This document shows, piece after piece, positions 52,279-62,013 of a stretch of DNA of 64,000 nt (the stretch's first letter is position 1; each line of letters opens with the position of its first letter). Source of the DNA: Furcasterigmium furcatum (lineage: Eukaryota; Ascomycota; Sordariomycetes; Glomerellales; Plectosphaerellaceae); contig BCIA01000005.1 in NCBI GenBank assembly GCA_001599815.1, positions 4,844,472 through 4,908,471 on the forward strand, read 5' to 3'. The translations under genes and the position numbers were made by a program. Under the pieces are notes generated by a model. The model saw nothing but the letters and a program-made list of their open reading frames with translations. It did not search any database and had not been told where the DNA came from.

Positions 52279-53577
52279 ATGTTGACCCGAGGATCCGCGA
52301 GAACCGCGCAGGTACGTTCACATGCTCGCATGACGTCGTGGGGGGCGTTCGCAGAGGCCGGCGGTTGAGGGACAGCTGGCCGCCGGGGAGAGACGGAAAA
52401 GCAGACGAGGAGGAACAGACACGGAGAGGAACCAATTGGCAGCAGAACTACGCTGACACCACCACAACAGGTGCTGCGCACCGCGGCCCAGACGCCCATC
52501 GTCCCCCGCGCTGGCTACGCGACCGTCCAGTCCGACATCTTCAAGCCCACCAAGTTCGGCGGCAAGTACACCGTCACCCTGATCCCCGGTGACGGTATCG
52601 GCGCCGAGGTCGCCGAGAGCGTCAAGACCATCTTCAAGGCCGACAACGTGCCCATCGAGTGGGAGCAGGTCGACGTCTCCGGCGTCGACGCCACCTCTGA
52701 GCGCACCGAGGACCTGTTCCGCGAGTCCGTCGCCTCCCTGCGCCGCAACAAGCTCGGCCTCAAGGGCATCCTCCACACCCCCATCGCCCGCTCCGGCCAC
52801 CAGTCCTTCAACGTGGCCATGCGCCAGGAGCTCGACATCTACGCCTCCATCTGCCTGATCAAGAACATCCCCGGCTACAAGACCCGCCACGAGAACGTCG
52901 ACCTCGCCATCATCCGTGAGAACACCGAGGGCGAGTACTCCGGCCTCGAGCACCAGTCGGTGCCCGGCGTCGTCGAGTCACTGAAGATCATCACCCGCCA
53001 GAAGTCCGAGCGCATCGCCAAGTTCGCCTTCAACTTCGCCCTGGCCAACTCCCGCAAGAAGGTCACCTGCATCCACAAGGCCAACATCATGAAGCTCGCC
53101 GACGGCCTGTTCCGCTCCACCTTCCACCAGACCGCCAAGGAGTACCCCACCCTCGAGGTCAACGACATGATCGTCGACAACGCCTCCATGCAGGCCGTCG
53201 GCCGCCCCCAGCAGTTCGACGTCATGGTCATGCCCAACCTGTACGGCGGCATCCTGTCCAACATCGGCGCCGCCCTGGTCGGCGGCCCTGGCCTCGTCCC
53301 TGGCTGCAACATGGGCCGCGACGTCGCCGTCTTCGAGCCCGGCTGCCGCCACGTCGGCCTCGACATCCAGGGCAAGGACCAGGCCAACCCCACCGCCCTG
53401 CTCCTCTCCGGCTCCATGCTCCTGCGCCACCTCGGCCTTGACGACCACGCCAACCGCGTCTCCCAGGCCGTCTACGGCGTCATCGCCGACGGCAAGTACC
53501 GCACCCGCGACATGGGCGGCGATGCCACCACCCACCAGTTCACCAGGGCCATCCTCGACAAGATGGAGACCCTGTAA
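52279..53577 (+). CDS. IDH1: NAD-dependent isocitrate dehydrogenase subunit 1, mitochondrial
   Basis: Two exons: a tiny first exon 52279-52311 (MLTRGSARTAQ) and 52471-53577, with a 159-nt intron, giving 379 aa. The first about 30 residues form an Arg-rich mitochondrial presequence (VLRTAAQ...RAGYATVQ). The catalytic fold includes TLIPGDGIGAEV, ENTEGEYSGLEHQ and NLYGGILSNIGAALVGGPG, the isocitrate/isopropylmalate dehydrogenase signature. It is the Idh1-type subunit of the matrix octamer that converts isocitrate to 2-oxoglutarate in the TCA cycle; in yeast this subunit binds AMP and citrate as regulators. Codon bias is very strong (nearly all C or G third positions), fitting high expression. 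Confidence 0.96.
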
Positions 53578-54006
53578 GCGGTCCGACCACCGACACCCCA
53601 CAAACCATGATACCTAAGCCCCGCGCTCGAATACCTACCCCGATACCGCGGACGAATACCAGGGTGTGCCGAACATACGGCGCATCCCGGCGCGAGCCTG
53701 GGAAAAACCAACACACCTTAGATGCATAGACGCAGGAGGGGGGCGGGCCGCCGTCCGGGCTGCCTTTTTTACTTGGAGAAACGGTGTAGCTGCACGGGAA
53801 AGGGGGAGGGGGCGAGCGGAATGGCGGGCACAGGACGCGTGTCCTGGAGATTGTACGCTCTATATCTCTGTCACTGTGTGTACGTAGCATAGGAGTCACG
53901 CAATGCATATGACTTGTTCTCTTTTCTCAGCCGGTGGTATCTGGTGTCAAGGGTGTGTCGTGAGCAAAAGGGTAGGTCTGGCTTGTGCATGGGCAAAAAG
54001 GAGGCT
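53578..54006. other. Intergenic region, 0.4 kb
   Basis: 3' flank of IDH1 up to the tRNA gene. Nothing else seen. Confidence 0.5.
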
Positions 54007-54077
54007 TCCCACACCGAGGATCGAACTCGGGGCCATGGATTGAGAGTCCATGATGTTGACCACTACACCATATGGGA
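54007..54077 (-). tRNA. tRNA-Glu (anticodon CUC)
   Basis: The minus strand folds as a cloverleaf: acceptor arms TCCCATA / TGTGGGA (one G-U pair), D-arm with GTGTAGTGGT, anticodon stem ATGGA/TCCAT around loop CTCTCAA giving anticodon CUC, and a T-arm CCGAG-TTCGATC-CTCGG (box B GTTCGATCC). There is no intron. It decodes GAG glutamate codons, the preferred Glu codon in this GC-rich genome. Confidence 0.95.
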
Positions 54078-54649
54078 TTGGGGGAAATACCTGGCAGGGC
54101 GCGATATGACGGGAAGGTGCGAGATGGGAGGTGATTCACGGGAAGGAGCATGTTGCTGCTGCGGGTGCTGGAACTGTGCAAACGGGCAGGCGCGTGGAGG
54201 GCACTCGGGCAACTCCAGGCAGGGAAGACTGGGGGAGGCTTTGAGTGGACAGAGAACACAAGGCCCGAGAATAGGTTCACCAGAGATCGGAATTACCAGG
54301 CACATTGAAGGAGGAGGCATTGTTCGTCGTCTCTGAGAAGATTCGTGGGATCACATGTAGCGATACATGCCCCTGAGCTGTCTTTCATCCGGCTTCCCCT
54401 CCCACAACACCAACAATGTGATACACATTTGTTCCTCTCAGACTTGTATCATGGACCAACATCGTGAAATGCGTATCAAGCTGCTTTCTGTATCAAAATC
54501 CACCACTCAGCCTTTCATTAAGACGGCCAGACCTGACTCGGCCCCGCCAAGTCCAACTGTGGATCCGATGCATCTCAGATTTGAGCGACAAAACTTCAAT
54601 ATGAGCCCACCATGTTGGACACCAGTCTCCCTGACCAGACTGTCCAGCC
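54078..54649. other. Intergenic region, 0.6 kb
   Basis: tRNA upstream side and promoter of the GNAT-like gene. An ATG at 54612 (MLDTSLPDQTVQPWI) resembles the natural N-terminus of the next protein but is in a different frame. Confidence 0.5.
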
Positions 54650-55359
54650 ATGGATTGGTGCACGTCAGTCAGGCAAAGGCCCGTCTCCGACGCGGTTCTC
54701 CGCGACATCCACGCCTCGGACCAGGACATGTATCCCGCCGACCTGCCCTTCAGCCGTCTTCAGGGCTGGGCCCATGCCGCGCCAGACCTCTCCATCGAGT
54801 TCTTTTCCAAAGAAATCGAGGACGAGGTCTCAGTGGGTGTCGTTGTTGCGCTGCCAGTCCGGCTTGAGAGATGGCACGCGCTGCTCGACGGGAGTCTGAA
54901 GGAGACCAATGTCGAAGCCTCCTCCGACTTTGGACTCCTCGACCAGAGCGAGTCCCAGCAGGCTGTCGGTGTGCACATATTCCACATCGAACGACACGCA
55001 TCACGAGTCAACAGGCTGCCAGTACGAGGTTTCGGCAAATATGCCGTCGATGTCGCAGTAGAGGCAGCCCGAGCTCGGGGGTACGTTGTCATTGGAACAT
55101 CAGGTACGGATATCTCCTTGCCCTTTGAGCTGCCGAATAAAAGGCTTACTCATGGACAGCACTCACTGCCACCGATGACGGCCAGCGGACATTTGAGAGG
55201 CTCGGCTTCCGGCCTACGGGATATGAGGAAGTCTGGACGGAGGGCGAGGCTCCCCGCACCGCCACCAACGGCGCGGCTCGAAGCACGGGAGCCGGAGACA
55301 CCGGCGGGCCTCCGGGTAGAGCCCGGATGATGCGGCGGGATGAACCTGGGTGCCACTGA
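54650..55359 (+). CDS. GNAT-like acyltransferase-family protein
   Basis: Two exons (54650-55103 and 55160-55359) with a 56-nt intron (GTACGG...GGACAG) give 217 aa. The fold reads RPVSDAVLRDIHASDQDMYPADLPFS, then VGVVVALPVRLERW, VGVHIFHIERH and, across the intron, IGTSALTATDDGQRTFERLGF followed by GYEEVW. This resembles fungal GNAT-like proteins that may use acetyl-CoA, but the acceptor is unknown. The C-terminus adds a Gly/Arg-rich low-complexity tail. The family usually begins ...LPDQTVQPW; that sequence exists just upstream (54612) in another frame, so either a base is missing at about 54655-54680 or translation starts at 54650. Confidence 0.65.
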
Positions 55360-56680
55360 CGAGACACCGAGGATGAGTTTGGATTTTGGACAGCAATGAG
55401 CTGGGCAGCTCTGGTCCCAGTCTGCATATGCCTGGGCAGTTGGATGCCTCGGCTGCCAGGAGAGTGAAACGAGTTCTACGAGTACCACGAAGAGATTTAC
55501 ATGATCCCGTCTGAGGCCTTTGCTCTTCATGCGATGACAAAACAACGAGAGACTGACAAATGATTCGAAGGTGCCAGAGTCTCGATCGGCATCTTCCCGG
55601 CCGTCTGACGTCTGGCTCTCCGGTGAACATCGCGGCACTGAGTACCGGGAAGACGGATTTCGGTTGCCTTCCTAAAAGACTGGGCCCAAAACACGGTTTC
55701 GGGGCACAGATTCGTCCGTCTTGCAGATCTTATTGGCCTGTCAGCAATACTACAGCGCTGTCCTTGTCGCTATTTTCGATCAGTTCGGAGCCGAGGTCCA
55801 GCAAAGTCCGGTCTCAGTTGGCCGCCACCAGCACCAAGGAGTTTTTACAGGGATTGGGGGTGCCGTTTTGGGGCGTCTCGGCCGATCAGTACCACTGGGC
55901 CGCCCCCTGCACCCGTGGCACGCCTGCAGAGGGTGTCAGCACTCAATTCCAAGGGCATTATCCAAGGGTACTTGGCGATCTGGATGCTTGTGGAGACCAA
56001 TTGCGCACTGCACTCATCCTCAATTGAAGAGACTTGCTGTGGCTGCCTCGACTTGTCTGTCCAGAAGTCTCTACGACTGGGTCGAGATGGCATTGAAGCA
56101 GCACAGAGTCAACTTGAACAGGGGAGAAACTCCGTCCTCAACATCCCCGCTCAACATCCACCAGCACGACTCGTTGTGCCGAGGCCCAAGGCACGGCGAT
56201 TGGTAAGTGAATCCCCCATCATCGCGGACACCATTTCCCAACTCGACCAGCCCTCCGCTAAATGGCGCCAAATCGGAGGCTTCTACGGGGGAACCGTCTC
56301 GGCAGAGGCTTTCTAGCGCTTCTCCGCCGTCTCCAGCATCCTGGGCTGTCGGCGTTATGCGTGGCTCTGGTTGCGTCTGTGGCACACTAAACAGACGCCG
56401 CCTGTCTCGATTCGGACTTTGGCTTTATGACGCCACCGATTGTCGACTTGGACCCCTCGAAATCCCAAGGGTAAGTCCGTCCAGAGGTAATAGCTGGCAT
56501 GGATTTGTAAGGATGTCAGGATCATCTTGCATGGCGGGGTCGCGGGAGCAACAAGAAGCTCTCATTCATTCTGTATTTAAGTGGCCTGCCGCGTCTCTCT
56601 GCAAGTTATCTTGAAGCTCTCACCATTCTCCCATCCTCCACCACCTCAGTCACCTCACACCCAACCAAGCTCACCTCACA
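55360..56680. other. Intergenic region, 1.3 kb, with possible decayed gene
   Basis: Plus-strand frames between 55560 and 56316 contain stretches that look coding (ILLACQQYYSAVLVAIFDQFG, SLYDWVEMALKQH) and recall the C-terminal region of Zn2Cys6 regulators. No zinc cluster, start or continuous frame is present. I treat it as unresolved, perhaps another gene remnant. The right end is the promoter of the reductase gene. Confidence 0.35.
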
Positions 56681-57739
56681 ATGGCTCCCGTCTCCAACAA
56701 GTCCCTCATCTACAAGGCGCCCCCCGCCCCGGGCGCCTACCCCGAGGCCGGCAAGCACCTCGTCGTTGAGGACCGCCCCCTCGACATCGACAACGCTGAC
56801 CTCCACGGCGGCGTCCTCGTCAAGGTCCTCTACACCTCCTTCGACCCCTACCTCCGCGGCCGCATGCGTGACCCCAAGGTCTGGTCCTACAGCCCGGCCT
56901 TGACCGCCGACACGCCCCTCGTCTCCGCCATCGCCGGCAAGGTCGTCCGCTCCGACACCCCGCAGTACGCCGTCGGCGACGAGGTCGCCGCCTTCTACGG
57001 CCAGAACGCCGAGTACGCCGTCATCCCCGAGCAGTTCTTCGCCCCCTCCGGCCTCCGCAAGGTTGAGAACCCCAACGGCCTCCCCCTCTCCTACTTCGTC
57101 GGCTACCTTGGCATGCCCGGCACCACCGCCGTCGAGGGCCTCTACGAAATCGGCAAGCCCAAGTCCGGCGAGACCATCTTCATCTCCTCCGCCGCCGGCG
57201 CCGTCGGCCAGCTCGTCGGCCAGCTCGCAAAGGCCGAGGGCCTCACCGTCATCGGCTCTGCCGGCTCTCAGGAGAAGCTCGACTACATCACCTCCCTCGG
57301 CTTCGACGCCGTCTTCAACTACAAGACGGAGAACCCGCTCGAGGCCCTCAAGCGCCTGGCCCCCAAGGGCATCGACATCTACTGGGACAACGTCGGCGGC
57401 GACACACTCGAGGCCGCCCTCGAGGTCCTCAACGTCAACGGCCGCATCATCGCCTGCGGCGCCATCAGCGGCTACAACTCCAAGCCCGAGGAGCGCTACG
57501 GCGTCAAGAACCTCTTCATGATCGTCACCAAGCGCATCCTCATGAAGGGCTTCATCGTCGACCTCTCCCCGCCCAGCTACAAGAAGGCGCTCGAGAAGCT
57601 CGTGCCGCTCTTCGTCGAGGGCAAGGTCCAGGGCAAGGAGGACATCTACGACGGCATCGAGAAGGGCCCCGAGGGGCTGGTGGGCATCTTCAAGGGGCAG
57701 AACTTTGGCAAGGCCATCCTCAAGATCGCCGATGCCTGA
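56681..57739 (+). CDS. NADP-dependent MDR reductase (alkenal/LTB4 12-hydroxydehydrogenase type)
   Basis: A single exon of 352 aa. It has the layout of zinc-free medium-chain reductases: YTSFDPYLRGRMRDPKVW near the N-terminus, GYLGMPGTTAVEGLYEIG, cofactor loop SSAAGAVGQLVGQLAK, and VNGRIIACGAISGYN plus DIYWDNVGGDTLE. The family reduces the C=C bond of alpha,beta-unsaturated aldehydes and ketones with NADPH, a detoxification role; CurA and plant alkenal reductases are relatives. No signal peptide; probably cytosolic. Very strong C/G third-base bias, similar to IDH1, suggests good expression. Confidence 0.9.
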   Translation: MAPVSNKSLIYKAPPAPGAYPEAGKHLVVEDRPLDIDNADLHGGVLVKVLYTSFDPYLRGRMRDPKVWSYSPALTADTPLVSAIAGKVVRSDTPQYAVGDEVAAFYGQNAEYAVIPEQFFAPSGLRKVENPNGLPLSYFVGYLGMPGTTAVEGLYEIGKPKSGETIFISSAAGAVGQLVGQLAKAEGLTVIGSAGSQEKLDYITSLGFDAVFNYKTENPLEALKRLAPKGIDIYWDNVGGDTLEAALEVLNVNGRIIACGAISGYNSKPEERYGVKNLFMIVTKRILMKGFIVDLSPPSYKKALEKLVPLFVEGKVQGKEDIYDGIEKGPEGLVGIFKGQNFGKAILKIADA

Positions 57740-58222
57740 GCGGTGGCTCCCCGTCAGTGTACGATTCGGGATGATAACGAATGCATTCGTCGCGAAAATC
57801 AGCGGCCAGGAGTTGGTGGTTAAGGAATCTATCGATAGTCAATGAGCATGTTCAATTGAGTAATACCGCTTGCGCCTTTCAGCTTTCGCGTTCTCCGTAC
57901 CTTGATGTGAGAGGTGAAGATGCGGTTTCTCAAGTGATGAAGCAGACTCGTACTTACAACATGATGTTCCCCTCGCAACCCTCGATCTTGATTCTACCTA
58001 TCCCTAGATGAAAATTTAGCTAACACTAGGTATCAAAGTGCGAGCCACCTCATCTTACCGCTCCGAGGGTTGGGAACGACGGAGCTCCCGCGCTGCTGTC
58101 TATGACGGGGCACTCATCTGAGCCAACAGTCCAAGCCAGCTCTCAATCTTCAAACACACATTAATATGAAGCCCTTAACACCTATCTTACAGACTTCTCA
58201 GACCGCACTGCTGAATTGACGA
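57740..58222. other. Intergenic region between convergent genes
   Basis: 3' flanks of the MDR reductase and the second surface-protein gene. Nothing recognised. Confidence 0.5.
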
Positions 58223-59305
58223 TCAAAGGCTGCACACAGCAAGGAAGCCCACCGCCCATACCGCAGCAACAACGCTGATGACGGCGACTGAGCCAGCAGG
58301 CACCGACTGGGCACCGCTCCCACCGTCGCTCCCATTGCTGTCTCCATTACCTCCCTCTCTGGACTTGCCATCAGAAATGTCTTCACTGCCGTCACCACCC
58401 TCGCTCTCCTCGCCACTGTTGACGAGGTACATGAACGGCGCGAACTCCAGGCCGTGGCTGGCCTCCCGCGTGGCATCACCAACGGCCGCGCGGGAATTGT
58501 CGGGTCTCCCCGACTTGTCCAGGGTGTACGTATGCGTGTGTGTGGTCTCATCCCAGCCGTCGGGAGTCCCGCTGGCCGGCGTGGCGAGGAGATAGTTCTC
58601 ATAGGTGATCGTCGCGCCGTAGTACTCAAATGTCTCTGCTTCTACTGTGAGCTCGCCCACGACTTCTGCTTGCTCCGCGCAGCCGGTGTTGCCTGCGAGC
58701 TCGGAGATGGCGATCGTGGAGTAGCAGCCATAAAGCGGGTTGGCAGTGAAGCCGCTGGCGGGATCAGCTCTGCCTAGTAGGAAGCTTCAGTAGAGGTCTC
58801 ATCAGTCTCACCTCGGACAGCATGCAATCGCGGTCTCGGTGGGCGCGAGCACCGCCGTCAAGGCGTTCAGGGCAAACTCGCTCAGCGGGAGAGTGAGAGC
58901 CGCCGTCTCGTCGGCGTCGTACCGAAAGACCGTCGACTCGAACGCGCCGCTCGCGTCAACGGCGCCGTCCTTGGTCGAGACGACGCCGACGGTCTCCCAT
59001 GCGTTGGGACAGCCGAGACCCGGCGAGCGAAATTCGATGTATGCCTTGCCGTCGAAAACGTGGCCGTGGTCGGACACACTTTTGTGCATGCTGCTGACGG
59101 CGTCGCCATTGGGTGTGCAACGTGTATCCGAGTCGGCGCTTGAGCATGAGCCGAGCGCAAGCATCATCTGGCCTGGCAGGCCGGGAACCTCCAGGCCTCG
59201 CCAGGGGATGTCAATTGACGGACATGACGAAGGTGCGGTGAACGTGGTTGTGAGGGCCCCGACATTATGGAACTCGAAGCGGCCGGCGGATCGGATGGAC
59301 GACAT
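58223..59305 (-). CDS. Cell-surface protein with Gly/Asp/Ser tail (paralogue B)
   Basis: Two exons (58812-59305 and 58223-58769) with a 42-nt intron (GTGAGA...GGCAG) give 346 aa. It shares with the gene at 5278-6429 the N-terminal HNVGALTTTFTAPSSC, the SPGLGCPNAWETVGV segment, TETAIACCPR and GCY, then a variable region and a low-complexity tail (GGDGSEDISDGKSREGGNGDS) ending in a hydrophobic helix (VAVISVVAAVWAVGFLAVCSL). The helix could be a GPI signal or membrane anchor. The Thr-rich leader of paralogue A is absent, and the intron after the Cys pair is found only here. Function unknown; surface exposure is inferred. Confidence 0.7.
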
Positions 59306-59741
59306 TTTGAAGCGAGTGTGATGAGTACTGAGTGTGAGTACCTGTCTGAGTGACGAAGGTCGCGTTGCCTGGGATCTTCAAGTTATGAGTGAGAAAAGCT
59401 CGCCAAGGGTGCCAAGATGGCAACAACCGATGATGATTGGGACAGCACAGCGCCAGAGCCCTTGGCTCGCCGAATGGAACCCTAGAACCGTCATCTAGAC
59501 ATCATCTTCGACCGTATTTGCAAACCTGCAACCCAGATTCGGAACGCGTACTCGTGCTGATCGGGTCAGGCACCCTTGGATGCGAAATTGAGGCCTATGG
59601 GTGCTGGATTTCAGCATGTTGCGACTACTTATTGGTAGCATGGCGGTACTCCTCCCGGATAGAATATTTCTCATCAGTACCCAAGTATGCTTGCAACCAT
59701 GAGAATGACTCCTGGTGAAGAAAAGAAAAGATGGCCTAACC
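59306..59741. other. Intergenic region, 0.4 kb
   Basis: Promoter of surface-protein paralogue B and 3' flank of the NB-ARC gene. Nothing else. Confidence 0.5.
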
Positions 59742-62013
59742 CTATGAGGTCCACCTCTCCAAGCATTTCGCGCATTGCCGGGTTCGTTCGTGATCTTTTC
59801 CAAGCGTCTCCAGGTATACATCATGGCACTCATTCATCAGACCGAGTGCCTCTTCCTCTTCGCCCAGTATGTGATACACTTGGGCCAAAATCGAAGCCGT
59901 CCAAAGGGTGAGTACATGCCTCTCGCCCAGTGACTGGCGAGTAGTCACCATGTTCTTCAGCATCAGGTCGCGGGCCTCCTCGTTCCGGCCTTGTGATGCG
60001 AAGACGATTCCAAGCTCTGTTGCTACTATCGACGATGTTCGATGGTTCTCCCCATAGACCTGAAGGCTAAGCGCCACTAGGTCTCGCAGGAGGGCCTCGG
60101 CTTCCTCGTAGCGCTCTTGCCTCTTGTAAAGCCACGCCAGGGTCAACCGCGTGTTGAATAAGCCAGGATGCTCGTCTCCGCAGGGTGCGGGGGCCTCGCA
60201 TTGCCTTTCGACAATGGTATGGAGAAGCCTCTCCGCTTCCACATGACGACCCTGTTCATCCTGGACGTGGGCAAGAAGTCTCATGCACCGCAGAGTCTCA
60301 TCGTGGTACTCTCCCACCACCTCCTTTAGAATTGTGCAAAGCTCTTCGAGCATAGTCTCGGCCTCGGTATATCGCCGCAATGAGGTCAGGGTAGAAGCAA
60401 CATGGTACATAGTGAAGAGTGTGCGCAGTTCTCGTTTGCCAAGGGCCGCTTGTTGTATCGCGAGACACCTCAGGTAGAATGACAACGCTTCATCGAAGCG
60501 CCATGTGTTGAACATGTATGCGCCTGCTCTACGTAACAGCGTAGCTGTTTGGGGCGGTACTACGTCCCACCGACCAACTTCGGCAGCATGTGTGACGTAT
60601 TTGTCGAGGGCCGGGGATGAGTGATGAGGACTGATTTGAGGAAATAGCTGTAGAACCGCCTGCAAAGCTAAGCTTTTATAGTGTTCCGCGGTCTGCTCGG
60701 GATATGCCGGATCAAAATTGCCTCCGGGAGACTGGCTGGCAGTAGAGGCCGTTCGGTGGCTGTATCGCGTCGCCTCCTGCACAAGCATGTGCATATCGTA
60801 GCTCTCGGAACCGTCTTCTGTCTGTCGCCTGCCGAGAAAAGAAAAAGCAACAAGTCGGCCGACAGAACTCTTTAGGGAGACCAGCGAATTCTCGTCGCAA
60901 CCACTGGCGGCGTTGATGAGGCTCAGCGGTATGTCTTGGCTCCCTAGGTATGCGAGCACATGGAGTATCCTGTGCGCGGTCGGATCCCCTTGGAGCAATC
61001 TCTCAATCGAGATACTCCAGGTCGCGAAGATACTGTTGGAAGCGCCAGGCTGTCGATATCGGTCGTGCTGGGTATTGTCCCCCAGTACCTCATTTCTATG
61101 CCGAGCCTCTCGAAGGAGAGCCAGGTACTCTTTTACCGACGTTGAGGTATTCTGCATGAAAGCCGTAGCCTGTGAAATCGCAAGTGCCAGATGGTGAAGC
61201 TCCTCGGTAAGCGTGTTGGCATCGTCACTGTCCCCTCGGAGCTGCAGGCTTTCCGCGTCATCCAGCAGGCCGGCGGTGAAAAGAGCCATGGACTCTTCGG
61301 CGGTCATCTTGCTGACCTCGAATGCCCTGCGGGCCCCAACAATCCTCGTGATTGCCTTGTCGCGACTTGTCCATAATATAGTCCCATTCTGGCCATGAGG
61401 GATATGCTCGAGCAGACTTGTACTTCCTGCTTTGCTGTTTACCCCGAACAAGCCAAGATCATCCGCATTGTCCACGACGAGGACCCACGACGGCTGGCTC
61501 TCAATCTCGGCGCGTACGGCATGAAGAAGCCCGTCCCCTTGTATAGAGGAATCGATCTTTAATTTGGCTGCGATCGACTGGTAGCCTCGTGCAAACGTTG
61601 TCTCGTTATCGGCGTGTACCCAGAAGACGGAGCATCCCTGGGGGTTGAATCGTTTGTAGGCATATTCGAGGACGAGCTGCGTCTTGCTTTGAGGCATCAG
61701 CTAGTGCAATCCTTCTTTGTTGAACGGGGCGGTATGCTCACCCTGAACCGCCGAGTCCCCAGAGTGCCACTGGTTGACGCTCATGGACCCCCGACAGCAG
61801 CGCTTCGAGCTTGAGGCGAAGATCCGGCCGATCCACGATGTCCGTGTTGCGGGGATACGGAACGACGCAGACGCAGGCACGAGCCGGGCCAGACCCCGCG
61901 GGGGCGGGCGTAGTGCTCGAGTAGTAGTTGGAGATGTTTCCTTGGTTGACGAATGAGTGAGCGCCGATATGATTGCCGCTCATGGATCGTTGGTCCGCGA
62001 TCGAGTCGCCCAT
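59742..62013 (-). CDS. NB-ARC/TPR protein (NLR-like STAND ATPase)
   Basis: Two exons (61742-62013 and 59742-61686) with a 55-nt intron give 738 aa. The intron lies inside the P-loop: GLGGSG joins KTQLVLEYAY (Walker A, about 86-94). Walker B is WVLVVDNADD (158-167), followed by ILWTSRD (sensor) and an HHLALAISQATAF winged-helix region. The C-terminal 200 residues are tetratricopeptide repeats of the kinesin-light-chain type (DEALSFYLRCLAIQQAALG, EEAEALLRDLVALSLQVYGENH). Such proteins act as signal-responsive oligomerising switches; in fungi some drive heterokaryon incompatibility. The N-terminus has no effector domain, only a short Asn/Gly/Ser-rich stretch (GNHIGAHSFVNQGNISNYYS) of the kind seen as amyloid motifs. 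Confidence 0.9.

Noticed and set aside
55560..56316. A possible Zn2Cys6-regulator gene
   Set aside because: A few segments look coding, but there is no zinc-cluster motif, no continuous frame and no convincing splice pattern.
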